This document shows, piece after piece, positions 18,906 to 29,568 of a DNA stretch of 64,000 nucleotides. The position numbers and the translations under genes are program-made. Position 1 is the first letter of the stretch, and each line of letters starts with the position of its first letter. The notes beneath the pieces were generated by a model that was given only the letters and a program-made list of their open reading frames with translations, made no database searches and was not told the origin of the DNA. The stretch covers positions 1-64,000 of the forward strand of contig JAGRJD010000069.1 in NCBI GenBank assembly GCA_020442915.1. Reading direction: 5' to 3'. The DNA comes from Thiothrix sp. Lineage in GTDB: Bacteria > Pseudomonadota > Gammaproteobacteria > Thiotrichales > Thiotrichaceae.

Positions 18906-19033
18906 GAATGGCAATCTCCTTATTATTTTAAATAATCGATAAATTCATGTATTTTATAAAATGGCATATTTTTTCACACTTGCATCGGTATGGCCATCCA
19001 GTTAGATTGCAGAACCCGATCCGAGGAAAGCTC
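18906..19033. promoter_or_regulatory. A/T-rich divergent intergenic region
   Basis: This stretch between the module protein and arsC is unusually A/T-rich for the window (runs such as TTATTTTAAATAAT and TATTTTATAAAAT). It probably carries the promoter of the leftward island and of the rightward arsC operon. I found no unambiguous -35/-10 pair. Confidence 0.4.
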
Positions 19034-20351
<1,318 letters not shown>

Positions 20352-20452
20352 AAAAGGCAAACAGCGGCAATCCGATACCGGCTTTCAGGTTCGGGATGTG
20401 AATGCAGCAACGGCAGGTATGGCCATTTCCGACAACCCATCAGGCAGAAACA

Positions 20453-22537
20453 ATGCACCAATATACAAAGGGCTTTTACTTTTCCCTGCTACTGACGCTC
20501 CTCACACCGACGGCAGCTGCCAGCGAATCATTCTGGTTCGATCTCGGAGCGGCCAGAATGACGGCTGACACAGACGGCTTTCAGCACCGTCGCCTGCAGC
20601 TGGACGAGGGCACGCTGCAGCAACAGCTGGAAGCCCGGTACCGCAGCAGTACGGATGCCCGCCCGACCCTGAGCCTGCCACTGCCGGCGGGTGGCTTTGT
20701 CGAGGTCATGCTGGAGCCGGTGGCACTGCTGTCCGCCACCGTTGCCAGCCAGCACCCGGAAATCAGCACCTGGAAAGTCACAAGCCACGACCCGCGCATT
20801 GCTGCCGGACGTGCCGAAATGAGTGCACTGGGCTTTCATGTACTGCTGCAGCTCAAGGATGGCAACCAGCTTTACATTGAGCCGGAACAGCAGACCCCTG
20901 ACCCGACCGCGCGCAACTATCACAGTTTCAGCCGCAGTGACAACCCTGCCGCCTTCAGCCAGTCGTTCCGCTGCGGTACGGAGCGCCTGCAACGCACGGG
21001 CATAAGCAGCCCGCTGCAGAACCTGGACTTCAGCCGGACAGCCGCCCGCATCCAGGCCAAAGCCGGTGAGGAGCAGCTCAACTACGACATTGCCATCAGC
21101 ACCACTGCCGAATACACCGCTTTTTTCGGCAGCCAGTCTGCCGCCCTGGGAGCCGTCGTCACCACCCTGAACCGGGTCAACCAGATTTATGAGCGTGATC
21201 TGGCCATTCACCTGAACCTGATCACGGGAACGGAAACCATTTTCACCAATCCGGATACCGATGGTTTCAGCAATGGCTCTCCCGGTCAGATGCTGACTGA
21301 AAACCAGGCCATCCTGAACCGGATTATCGGCAATGCCAATTACGACATCGGTCATGTATTCGGCTACAGTACCGGCGGCGATGGTCTGGCCCAGGTGGAG
21401 GCTGCCTGCAATACCCGCCTCAAGGCCCAGGGCAGCACCAGCTCCCCTGCGCCCAAAGGTGATACCTTCGCTGTTGACTTTGTGGCCCATGAACTCGGCC
21501 ACCAGTTTGGGGCAACCCATACCTTCAATGGCGGCAGCGGCAGCTGTGGTGGCCTCAGCCGTATTGCCGAAACCGCCTGGGAGCCCGGCAGCGGCAGTAC
21601 CATCATGGCCTATGCCGGCATCTGCGGCAGCGACAATATCCAGATGAATTCCGACCCGCTGTTCCACGGCGGTTCCATTGAACAGATCACCAGTTACGCC
21701 CACCTCGGCACTGGTGCCGGCTGTGCCACCCGCACCGTGCTGGGTAACAGCCTGCCGGTTGCCAATGCCGGCTCCGACTACACCATTCCGGCCCGCACGC
21801 CCTTCATCCTGAGTGGCTCAGGCTCGGACAGCGACGGCAACGCCCTGCTGTATGGCTGGGATCAGATGGATGCCGGCTTAGCCTCCAGTCTGGGCGTGGA
21901 CAGTGGCAACAATGCCCTGATCATGAGCAGTCCGCTGCGCAACAGCAGCATCCGCACCATCCCGGCCATGAGCAGACTGACCAGTAGCGGTGCCGGCAGC
22001 TGGAAAGGCGAAAGTCTGCCCACCACCAACCGCAACCTGAACTTCCGGCTTACGGTACGGGACGGTCAGGGAGGTATCGGCCATGACAGCATGAAAATCC
22101 GGGTTTACGATACCGGTGTACGTTTTGCCATCACATCACCGACGGATGCTGTGGCCAAGGGCGCACTGGATGTGAGCTGGGATGTCGCCGGCACAGACCA
22201 GAGCCCGATCAGCTGCAGCAAGGTCGACATTGCCGCCAGCAGCGACAACGGCAGCACCTTCACCGACCTGATCCGCAACACGCCCAATGATGGAGCCGAA
22301 ACAGTCACGCTCACCCGCGCAGCGCAGTATATCCGCGTTAAATGCAGCGACAATATCTTCTTTGCCCTGTCCGGAACCAGCCCGTATCTGGCCAGAAACA
22401 ATGGTACTTCCACTACGGACACCAACCCCGACACCACGACAACCGATGGCGGCGGTGGTTCCCTGCCGCTGGAGCTGCTCCTGTTATTGGGGGCCGCCAT
22501 GATCCGTCAGTATCACTTCCGGAGGAAAACCCCATGA
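20453..22537 (+). CDS. Secreted zinc metalloprotease (reprolysin-like metzincin) with C-terminal anchor
   Basis: 694 residues from ATG 20453, chosen because the signal peptide (hydrophobic FYFSLLLTLLTPTAAAS) starts there; an in-frame ATG exists 51 bases upstream. Residues 346-356 are HELGHQFGATH, the full HExxHxxGxxH zinc site of metzincins, and the Met-turn follows as STIMAYAG. The region after about 430 contains PKD/Ig-like stretches (NAGSDYTIPARTPFILSGSGSDSDGN). The C-terminus is a glycine-rich linker GGGGSLP, a hydrophobic helix LELLLLLGAAMI and basic residues, like GlyGly-CTERM sorting signals processed by rhombosortase. The next gene, a lipoprotein, overlaps by 4 bases. Substrate unknown. 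Confidence 0.88.
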   Translation: MHQYTKGFYFSLLLTLLTPTAAASESFWFDLGAARMTADTDGFQHRRLQLDEGTLQQQLEARYRSSTDARPTLSLPLPAGGFVEVMLEPVALLSATVASQHPEISTWKVTSHDPRIAAGRAEMSALGFHVLLQLKDGNQLYIEPEQQTPDPTARNYHSFSRSDNPAAFSQSFRCGTERLQRTGISSPLQNLDFSRTAARIQAKAGEEQLNYDIAISTTAEYTAFFGSQSAALGAVVTTLNRVNQIYERDLAIHLNLITGTETIFTNPDTDGFSNGSPGQMLTENQAILNRIIGNANYDIGHVFGYSTGGDGLAQVEAACNTRLKAQGSTSSPAPKGDTFAVDFVAHELGHQFGATHTFNGGSGSCGGLSRIAETAWEPGSGSTIMAYAGICGSDNIQMNSDPLFHGGSIEQITSYAHLGTGAGCATRTVLGNSLPVANAGSDYTIPARTPFILSGSGSDSDGNALLYGWDQMDAGLASSLGVDSGNNALIMSSPLRNSSIRTIPAMSRLTSSGAGSWKGESLPTTNRNLNFRLTVRDGQGGIGHDSMKIRVYDTGVRFAITSPTDAVAKGALDVSWDVAGTDQSPISCSKVDIAASSDNGSTFTDLIRNTPNDGAETVTLTRAAQYIRVKCSDNIFFALSGTSPYLARNNGTSTTDTNPDTTTTDGGGGSLPLELLLLLGAAMIRQYHFRRKTP

Positions 22538-22947
22538 AACGCTTGTTTCCCTGCCTGCTGCTGGGGATGGGTCTCGCTGCCGGCACCGGCGGCTGCATGC
22601 CATCCCGGACCGATCAGGGCCAGTCGCCCCCCCCACCCGGCAGCTTCAGCGGGCGGGATCAGGCGTTTCGTCAGAAACGGGAACAGCTACAGGCCCGCAA
22701 CCCGATACAGGATGCCAAGACAGCCATTGCCGCCGGCAAACGTTACCTGCTGTGCACTGCCGGACGCAGCCGTACCGTGCCGGGCCTAAGTGTGGATGAA
22801 TATCAGGCCGCCTCAGGCAACTGCCCCACCGAGTGTCTGGATGGTGTGACGGATGCCCTGTTCGGCCCCGAACACGCCGCCTACCTGCAGACAGCACTGG
22901 ACTATTCGGCCCAATGGAACCGGACCATGCTGCCGGTCTGCCGCTAG
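22534..22947 (+). CDS. Small putative lipoprotein, unknown function
   Basis: 137 residues. The ATG overlaps the protease stop codon (ATGA) and is preceded by a strong GGAGGAAA. The N-terminus is a lipoprotein-type signal: MKR, hydrophobic LLLGMGLAAG, then TGGC as a plausible lipobox. The mature part has four further Cys residues (LLCTAG, GNCPTECL, LPVCR) that could form disulfides. A C8 run at 22627-22634 lies in the proline-rich linker after the signal. I do not recognise a family. Tight coupling to the protease suggests an associated periplasmic or outer-membrane partner, such as an inhibitor or chaperone; this is inference. Confidence 0.75.
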   Translation: MKRLFPCLLLGMGLAAGTGGCMPSRTDQGQSPPPPGSFSGRDQAFRQKREQLQARNPIQDAKTAIAAGKRYLLCTAGRSRTVPGLSVDEYQAASGNCPTECLDGVTDALFGPEHAAYLQTALDYSAQWNRTMLPVCR

Positions 22948-22976
22948 ACCGGACACAGCCGGGCAAGCAAAGCGGC

Positions 22977-23645
22977 TCAGCCTCCCTGTGGTGTCAGCCT
23001 GCGCACACCGTCCGGCGTCCCCAGCAACAGCACGTCGGCAGGGCGGATCGCAAACAGGCCATTGGTGACCACACCGGGAATGTGGTTCAGCAGGCTTTCC
23101 AGACGCACGGCCTCGTCAATCACCAGCCCGTGCACATCCAGGATGACATTGCCATTGTCGGTCACAAAGCCCTCACGCAGCACCGGCTCCCCGCCCAAGG
23201 CTCGCACCTCGCGCGCCACCAGCTCACGTGCCATGGGAATGACTTCGATCGGGAGCGGAAACTTTCCCAGTACATCCACCAGTTTGGTGTCATCGGCAAT
23301 GCAGACAAAATGGTCACTGGCCCCGGCCACGATCTTCTCGCGCGTCAGCGCCCCGCCGCCGCCCTTGATCAGGTGCAGCAGGTCATTGGCCTCATCCGCA
23401 CCATCCACATACAGGGACAGGCGTCCGGCTTCATTCAGGTCCAGAACCGGAATCCCGTGCTCCTGCAGACGCCGGGCACTGGCCTGCGAACTGGCGACAG
23501 CAGCCTCAATCCGACCCTTCACCCCGGCCAGCAGGTCAATAAAATGATTGGCGGTTGAGCCGGTACCGATACCGATAATACTGCCCGGCTCGATGTAATC
23601 CAGCGCTGCCTGCGCTGCCGCCCGTTTCATTGCGTCCTGGTCCAT
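22977..23645 (-). CDS. rpiA: Ribose-5-phosphate isomerase A
   Basis: 222 residues, the usual RpiA length. It interconverts ribose-5-phosphate and ribulose-5-phosphate in the non-oxidative pentose phosphate pathway. Signatures seen: [14 protein letters not shown] (phosphate loop), YVDGADE (catalytic Asp), [13 protein letters not shown] and the C-terminal [10 protein letters not shown] chose ATG 23645 because AGGAGCG precedes it. It is divergent from ilvA, with 69 bases between the starts, a common arrangement in gammaproteobacteria. Confidence 0.97.
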   Translation of the reverse strand: MDQDAMKRAAAQAALDYIEPGSIIGIGTGSTANHFIDLLAGVKGRIEAAVASSQASARRLQEHGIPVLDLNEAGRLSLYVDGADEANDLLHLIKGGGGALTREKIVAGASDHFVCIADDTKLVDVLGKFPLPIEVIPMARELVAREVRALGGEPVLREGFVTDNGNVILDVHGLVIDEAVRLESLLNHIPGVVTNGLFAIRPADVLLLGTPDGVRRLTPQGG

Positions 23646-23714
23646 ATTCGCTCCTGTGATGCGTGTTGTCAGGGTTTTCCCTATACTAACCGACTCACAA
23701 GTACAAAGACTACC

Positions 23715-25250
23715 ATGACAACCAAGCTGCCCCCACTGCACCAGACCCTGATCGAAAAGACCCTCAAGGCCCGTGTCTATGACGTTGCCATTGAAACCCC
23801 GCTGGAACTGGCCGGCAACCTGAGTACCCGGTTGGAAAACCGGATATTTCTGAAACGCGAAGACCTGCAGCCCGTGTTTTCCTTCAAGCTGCGCGGGGCT
23901 TTCAACCGCCTGTACCAGCTGTCACCGGAAGAGCGTGCACGGGGCGTGGTTGCAGCCTCCGCCGGCAATCACGCCCAGGGCCTGGCACTGGCCGGCAGCC
24001 ACCTTGGTATCACCACCACCATCGTCATGCCCGTTATCACTCCCGACATCAAGATCCGGGCCGTGCGTGCACTGGGTGGACAGATCGTGATTCACGGCAA
24101 TAATTTTGATGAAGCCTATGCCCATGCCCGGCAGCTGGAGCAGGCGCAGGGCATGACTTTTGCCCATCCGTTTGATGATCTGGATGTGATCGCCGGTCAG
24201 GGCACCATTGCCATGGAGCTGGTACGCCAGCACCCGGACCCGATCCATGCCGTTTTTGTCAGTATCGGCGGTGGCGGGCTGATCTCGGGTGTCGGCAGCT
24301 ACTTCAAATACCTGTATCCGGAAACCCGGATCATCGGCGTGGAGCACGAAGAAGCCTCCAACATGCACGACTCCCTGCAACAGGGGCGGCGTGTCATCCT
24401 ACCCCAGGTTGGTACCTTTGCCGACGGGACAGCGGTACGTCAGGCCGGGGAGCTGACCTTCGCTATCGCCCGGGAGGTGGTAGACGCTATTGTCCTGGTC
24501 AATACCGATGAAACCTGTGCCGCCATCAAGGATGTATTCGAGGATACCCGCACCCTGCTGGAACCTTCAGGGGCGCTGGCGATTGCCGGCCTGAAAAAAT
24601 ATGTGGCACAACAGGCCTGCCGGAATGAGGAACTGATAGCCATCAGCAGTGGCGCCAACATCAACTTCGACCGCCTGCGTCATGTGGCCGAACGGGCCGA
24701 GGTGGGCGAAGGACGTGAAGTGCTGCTAGCGGTCAGCATTCCGGAACAGCCTGGCAGTTTCCGCCACTTCTGTGAGGCCATCGGCAACCGTGCCGTAACC
24801 GAATTCAACTACCGCTATGCCGATGCCCGCACCGCTCAGGTATTTGCCGGCGTCAAGGTCACCGGAGGGCCTCAGGAACGTGCGGCCCTGCTGCATGAAT
24901 TACGTGCCCGCCACTACGCCGTCGAGGACCTGAGTGACAATGAAGTGGCCAAGCTGCACCTGCGTTACATGGTGGGCGGACATGCCTATACCCTGAAAAA
25001 CGAACTGCTGTACCGTTTCATGTTTCCGGAACATCCGGGCGCCCTGCTGCATTTTCTGACCGGTATGGGCAGCGGCTGGAACATCAGCCTGTTTCACTAC
25101 CGCAATCACGGTTCCGATTTCGGTCGGGTACTGGTCGGTATTCAGGTGCCGGAAGCCGAGCGTCCCCAGTTCCGGGCGTTTCTGGATCAGCTGGGCTATG
25201 AATACTGGGATGAAACCGGTAATCCGGCCTGCCAGCGCTTTCTGGGCTGA
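23715..25250 (+). CDS. ilvA: Threonine ammonia-lyase, biosynthetic
   Basis: 511 residues, the full biosynthetic length. It deaminates threonine to 2-oxobutanoate, the first step of isoleucine synthesis. The PLP lysine is K58 in [11 protein letters not shown], and the glycine-rich phosphate loop is [10 protein letters not shown]. The C-terminal third holds two ACT-like regulatory domains ([18 protein letters not shown] and [16 protein letters not shown]) that bind isoleucine and valine in this family. Its stop codon abuts that of the convergent trkH with no gap. Confidence 0.97.
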   Translation: MTTKLPPLHQTLIEKTLKARVYDVAIETPLELAGNLSTRLENRIFLKREDLQPVFSFKLRGAFNRLYQLSPEERARGVVAASAGNHAQGLALAGSHLGITTTIVMPVITPDIKIRAVRALGGQIVIHGNNFDEAYAHARQLEQAQGMTFAHPFDDLDVIAGQGTIAMELVRQHPDPIHAVFVSIGGGGLISGVGSYFKYLYPETRIIGVEHEEASNMHDSLQQGRRVILPQVGTFADGTAVRQAGELTFAIAREVVDAIVLVNTDETCAAIKDVFEDTRTLLEPSGALAIAGLKKYVAQQACRNEELIAISSGANINFDRLRHVAERAEVGEGREVLLAVSIPEQPGSFRHFCEAIGNRAVTEFNYRYADARTAQVFAGVKVTGGPQERAALLHELRARHYAVEDLSDNEVAKLHLRYMVGGHAYTLKNELLYRFMFPEHPGALLHFLTGMGSGWNISLFHYRNHGSDFGRVLVGIQVPEAERPQFRAFLDQLGYEYWDETGNPACQRFLG

Positions 25251-26702
25251 TCAGCGGCGCCAGAACGCCGGGGTCAGGATCACCAGCATGGTGAACAGCT
25301 CCAGCCGCCCCATCAGCATCGCCAGACACAGGCACCATTTGGAAAAATCATCTACCTCGGCAAAGTTGGAAGCCACATTGCCCAGACCGGGACCGAGGTT
25401 GTTGAGGGTCGCAGCCACGGCAGAAAATGCCGTGACCTGATCATGCCCGGCAGCCATCAGCAGCAGCAGAAAAATCACGAAGACCGCGATGTACATGGCA
25501 AAAAACCCCCATACGGCCTCCACCACATTTTCCGGCAGTGACTGACGGTTGACCTTGATGGTGATGCGTGCACTCGGGTGGACCAGCCGGTTGACCTCCC
25601 GCATGCCCTGCTTGAACAGCAGCAGGAAACGGATCACTTTCATGCCCCCCGCCGTGGAGCCGGCACTGCCGCCGACAAAGCTGGCCAGCAGCAGCAGTAC
25701 CGGCAGAAAGCCGGGCCAGGCACTGAAGTCGGTGGTGGCAAAACCGGTGGTGGTCATGACGGAGACCACCTGAAACAGGGCATGGCGCACGGTATCGGTC
25801 ATGCCGAAGTGGGTCTTGCTGTAAGTCAGGTAGGCAACGGTAATGGCCGATAATGTCAGCAGCATGCCGATGTACAGGCGGAACTCGGAGTCACGCCAGT
25901 ACCCCTGCAGGCTCAAACTGCGCCAGGCCAGAAAGTGCAGGCTGAAATTGACACCGGACAGCACCATGAACACCACGGCAATGCCCTCAATAAGGGGACT
26001 GGCAAAATAGCCGATGCTGGAGTCGTGAGTCGAAAACCCGCCAATGGCCACAGTGGAAAAGCTGTGCCCCACCGCATCAAACCAGTCCATGCCGGCAAAG
26101 CGGAATGCCAACGCACAGGCGATAGTCAGGGTCAGGTAGATATACCACAGCAGCTTGGCGGTTTCGGTGATGCGCGGGGCCAGTTTGTGGTCCTTCACCG
26201 GCCCCGGAATCTCGGCCCGGTAAAGCTGCATCCCTCCGACGCCAAGCATGGGCAGGATGGCAACCGCCAGAATGATGATACCCATCCCTCCCAGCCACTG
26301 GATTTCCTGACGGTAGAACGCCAGCGAGCGTGGCAGGCCGTCAATCCCGACAATCACGGTCGCCCCCGTGGTAGTCAGGCCGGAAATGGACTCAAACACG
26401 GCATCCGCAAGCGGAAGGCTGAAATTTTCAAACAGCAGGAACGGCAGCGCACCGGATACGCCCAGCACCACCCAGAACAGAACCACAATCAGGAACCCGT
26501 CCCGCAGACGCAGATCAGCACGCACCCGGCGTACCGGCCACCACAGCACGGTCCCGGCGCTTAACAGGATGGCAAACCCTTCCACAAACGGCATGACCTC
26601 CGGGTCCCCCATGAGCCAGCCCACCAGAACGGGAGGCAGCATGGTGAGGCTGAAGGTCATCAGCAGCAAGCCCAGAATACGCTGAATCAGGGTATACTGC
26701 AT
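25251..26702 (-). CDS. trkH: Trk potassium uptake protein TrkH, copy 2
   Basis: 483 residues, integral inner-membrane K+ channel subunit that works with TrkA. The start is the ATG at 26702, two bases after the stop of the first trkH. Selectivity-filter loops are visible: TTTGATVI, VAIGGFSTHD, TTTGFATTD and a final LNNLGPGLG. The sequence parallels the adjacent copy along its whole length, so this is a tandem duplication, but the two clearly differ in loops and filter flanks. The operon order trkH–trkH–trkA in transcription sense is trkA first, then the two channels. Confidence 0.95.
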   Translation of the reverse strand: MQYTLIQRILGLLLMTFSLTMLPPVLVGWLMGDPEVMPFVEGFAILLSAGTVLWWPVRRVRADLRLRDGFLIVVLFWVVLGVSGALPFLLFENFSLPLADAVFESISGLTTTGATVIVGIDGLPRSLAFYRQEIQWLGGMGIIILAVAILPMLGVGGMQLYRAEIPGPVKDHKLAPRITETAKLLWYIYLTLTIACALAFRFAGMDWFDAVGHSFSTVAIGGFSTHDSSIGYFASPLIEGIAVVFMVLSGVNFSLHFLAWRSLSLQGYWRDSEFRLYIGMLLTLSAITVAYLTYSKTHFGMTDTVRHALFQVVSVMTTTGFATTDFSAWPGFLPVLLLLASFVGGSAGSTAGGMKVIRFLLLFKQGMREVNRLVHPSARITIKVNRQSLPENVVEAVWGFFAMYIAVFVIFLLLLMAAGHDQVTAFSAVAATLNNLGPGLGNVASNFAEVDDFSKWCLCLAMLMGRLELFTMLVILTPAFWRR

Positions 26703-26704
26703 GG

Positions 26705-28156
26705 CTACAACTGCCAGAAGGCCGGTGAAAACAGGACCAGCACGGTAAACAGCTCCAGCCGCCCCATCAGCATGGCCAGCGACAGCCACCATTTGGAGAA
26801 ATCATCCAGTACCGAAAAACTGGCTGATACCTCGCCCAGCCCCACTCCCATGTTGTTCAGGGTGGCGGCCACCGCGGAAAATGCCGTGGCCTGATCATGC
26901 CCGTTAGCCACCACCCCCAGCAGGAAGATTCCGTACACCGCGATATAAACCGCAAAAAAACCCCAGACCGCTGTTGTGACCCGCTCCTCCACCGGTTCGC
27001 CGTTGACCTTGACCTTGACATGGGCAGACGGGTGTGACAGCAGCCGGATTTCCCGCGCCCCCTGCTTCATCAGCAGCAGAAAACGGATCACCTTGATGCC
27101 GCCGCCGGTAGAACCTGCGCAGCCGCCGATACAGCTGGAAAATACCAGCAGTACCGGTAACAGGCCGGGCCAGACCGAATGATCGGCAATGGTCAGGCCG
27201 GTTGAGGTCATGATCGAGGTCGCATGAAACAGGGCATGGCGAAAGGCACCTTCCAGGGTCGGATAGGTCTGGAAGTGGAACAGAACCCCCATGATTATCA
27301 GCGTCACCGCCGCCAGAATGCCGAGATAGGCCCGAAACTCGGAATCGTGCAGATACAGCAGCAGGCTGCGGGCACGCCAGACGGCAAAATGCAGTGTGAA
27401 GTTGATCGCGGCCAGAAACATAAACAAGCTGGCGATATAATCCAGTACCGGACTGTCGAAATAGGCGAAATTGGCGTCATGCGTGGAAAAACCACCGGTC
27501 GACAGGGTGGAAAAGGCATGGCAGACCGCATCAAACCAGCTCATGCCGGCCAGCGCAAACGCAATGGTGCAAACCACGGTCATGACCAGGTAGATGTACC
27601 ACAGCAACTTGGCTGTTTCCGTGATCCGGGGCGTGAGGTTGGCATCCTTGATCGGTCCCGGCGTCTCGGCCCGGTACAGCTGCATGCCGCCGATTCCCAG
27701 CATGGGCAGGATGGCAACCGCCAGCACGATAATGCCCATGCCACCGAGCCAGTGCAGTTCCAGACGGTAGAAATTGATGGAGCGCGGCAGTCCGTCCAGG
27801 CTGGTGATGACGGTTGCCCCTGTCGTGGTAAAACCGGAGACGGTCTCAAAGAACGCATCCGTCACCGACAGGCGCAGGGAGTCTGACAGCAGCAGGGGCA
27901 AGGTGGCGGCGGCACTGAGTCCGAACCAGAACAGTACGGCAATCAGGTAGCCATCACGCAGGCGCAGGTTGCTGTGAACCCGGTGGACCGGCAGCCAGAG
28001 CACTGCGCCCAGCAGCAGGATGCACAGAAAGGAAATCCAGAAATTCGACAGTTCCGGATCCCCCATCAGCTTGCCCACCAGTATCGGCGGCAGCATGGTG
28101 AAACTGAATACCATCAGCAACAGGCCAAGAATGCGCTGGATAACTTTGAACTGCAT
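26705..28156 (-). CDS. trkH: Trk potassium uptake protein TrkH, copy 1
   Basis: 483 residues, same length as the downstream copy. It shows filter motifs TTTGATVITS, LSTGGFSTHD, TSTGLTIAD and LNNMGVGLGEV, and conserved GPIKDANLTPRITETAKLLWYIYL near the middle. It follows trkA by two bases, so trkA and both channels are one operon. The two TrkH copies may differ in affinity or ion selectivity, as described for paired TrkG/TrkH in other bacteria; which role belongs to which copy cannot be read from the sequence. Confidence 0.95.
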   Translation of the reverse strand: MQFKVIQRILGLLLMVFSFTMLPPILVGKLMGDPELSNFWISFLCILLLGAVLWLPVHRVHSNLRLRDGYLIAVLFWFGLSAAATLPLLLSDSLRLSVTDAFFETVSGFTTTGATVITSLDGLPRSINFYRLELHWLGGMGIIVLAVAILPMLGIGGMQLYRAETPGPIKDANLTPRITETAKLLWYIYLVMTVVCTIAFALAGMSWFDAVCHAFSTLSTGGFSTHDANFAYFDSPVLDYIASLFMFLAAINFTLHFAVWRARSLLLYLHDSEFRAYLGILAAVTLIIMGVLFHFQTYPTLEGAFRHALFHATSIMTSTGLTIADHSVWPGLLPVLLVFSSCIGGCAGSTGGGIKVIRFLLLMKQGAREIRLLSHPSAHVKVKVNGEPVEERVTTAVWGFFAVYIAVYGIFLLGVVANGHDQATAFSAVAATLNNMGVGLGEVSASFSVLDDFSKWWLSLAMLMGRLELFTVLVLFSPAFWQL

Positions 28157-28158
28157 GA

Positions 28159-29538
28159 TCAGAAGAAACTGATGCCTACCTGGAACAGCTTTTCCACCGC
28201 CGGTATATAACGTTTATCGGTCAGAAAAATAATCACATGATCATCCGCTTCAATCACCGGCTGGGTCTCGTTATCCATCATCAGTACCTCGTCCTTGCGC
28301 ACCAGCGCCACAATCAGCGCCGAGGGTGGCAGCTTGACCTCATTGGTACGGCGGCCTACCACGCGCGAGGTCTTGCTGTCACCATGGGCAACCACCTCGA
28401 TGGCCTCTGCCGCTCCCCGGCGCAGTGAATGCACAGCCACGATATCGCCGCGGCGGATATGGGTCAGCAGGGCACCAATAGTGATCTGCTGGGGGGAAAT
28501 AGCCAGATCAACACTGCTTTCCACCAGGGCGACATAGCTCATGCGGTTGATCAGGCTCATGACACAACGTGCCCCCAGACGCTTGGCCAGCATGGAAGAC
28601 AGGATATTGGCCTCGTCATCATTGGTGACTGCGATAAAAACATCGGTATTCTCGATATTCTCCTCAATCAGCAGGTCTTCATCCTGTGCATCACCTTCCA
28701 GCACAATGGCCTTGTCCAGTCGCTCAGCCAGCTTGGCCGCCCGCTGCGGGTTGTTCTCGATGATCTTGACCTGATAACGTCCCTCTTCCAGTACCCGGGC
28801 CAGCCGGTTGCCGATATTGCCGCCCCCGGCAATGATCACCCGCTTGTAGGGTTTGTCCAGTTTACGGATTTCACTGATGATGGCGCGGACATGCTTGGGG
28901 CTGGCAACGAAGAAGATTTCATCCCCGATCTCCACCAGGGTGTCCTTGTCCATCGGCACCGGTTTGCCTTTGCGGAAGATGGCGGCAATGCTGGCCTTGA
29001 TGCCCGGCATGTGCTCATACATTTCCACCAGCCGGTGTCCGACCAGAGAACCACCGGACAATGCCCGGACACCGACCAGCTGCACCCGGCCATTGGCAAA
29101 ATTCAGCACCTGCATGGCACCCGGATGTGAAACCAGCCGGTAGACATGCTCCGTGACCAGCTGCTCGGGGCTGATCAGTACGTCAATCGGCAATGCCTCC
29201 TGCACAAACAGGCGTGGGTGCTCCAGATAATGGGAGGAACGGATCCGGGCAATCTTGGTGGGGGTGCGGTAGAGCGTGAAGGCGACCTGACAGGCGATCA
29301 TGTTGATTTCGTCACTATTGGTAACGGCAATCAGCATGTCCACGTCCTTGATACCGGCACGCTCCAGCACCCTGGGGTAGGAAGCCTGGCCGATCTCGAC
29401 CCGCACATCCAGCTTTTCCCGCAATTCGCGCAGCACCGTCATGTTGGTATCGACAATGGTGACATCATTGTCTTCACGTGCCAGCACTTCGGCCACCGAG
29501 CAGCCAACCTGCCCGGCACCCAGTATCAGGACTTTCAT
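28159..29538 (-). CDS. trkA: Trk system potassium uptake regulatory protein TrkA
   Basis: 459 residues, peripheral membrane protein that gates TrkH. It has two RCK units: N-terminal GAGQVGCSVAEVLARED and central GGGNIGNRLARVLEEG are the NAD(H)-binding glycine motifs, each followed by a TrkA-C subdomain (second one RTNEVKLPPSALIVALVRKDE). The start ATG has a GGGGGGTGTT leader that can serve as a ribosome site. It begins 30 bases after ntrX and precedes both trkH copies. Confidence 0.97.
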   Translation of the reverse strand: MKVLILGAGQVGCSVAEVLAREDNDVTIVDTNMTVLRELREKLDVRVEIGQASYPRVLERAGIKDVDMLIAVTNSDEINMIACQVAFTLYRTPTKIARIRSSHYLEHPRLFVQEALPIDVLISPEQLVTEHVYRLVSHPGAMQVLNFANGRVQLVGVRALSGGSLVGHRLVEMYEHMPGIKASIAAIFRKGKPVPMDKDTLVEIGDEIFFVASPKHVRAIISEIRKLDKPYKRVIIAGGGNIGNRLARVLEEGRYQVKIIENNPQRAAKLAERLDKAIVLEGDAQDEDLLIEENIENTDVFIAVTNDDEANILSSMLAKRLGARCVMSLINRMSYVALVESSVDLAISPQQITIGALLTHIRRGDIVAVHSLRRGAAEAIEVVAHGDSKTSRVVGRRTNEVKLPPSALIVALVRKDEVLMMDNETQPVIEADDHVIIFLTDKRYIPAVEKLFQVGISFF

Positions 29539-29568
29539 AACACCCCCCGGTCTGAACGGGTAACAAGC

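Noticed and set aside
22627-22634. C8 run in the lipoprotein gene as a phase switch
   Set aside because: Shorter than tracts usually seen to slip, and the frame is intact; only noted.
23646-23714. Promoter for ilvA from TTGTCA and TATACT
   Set aside because: The spacing is only 10 bases, too short for a sigma-70 promoter, so no call was made.
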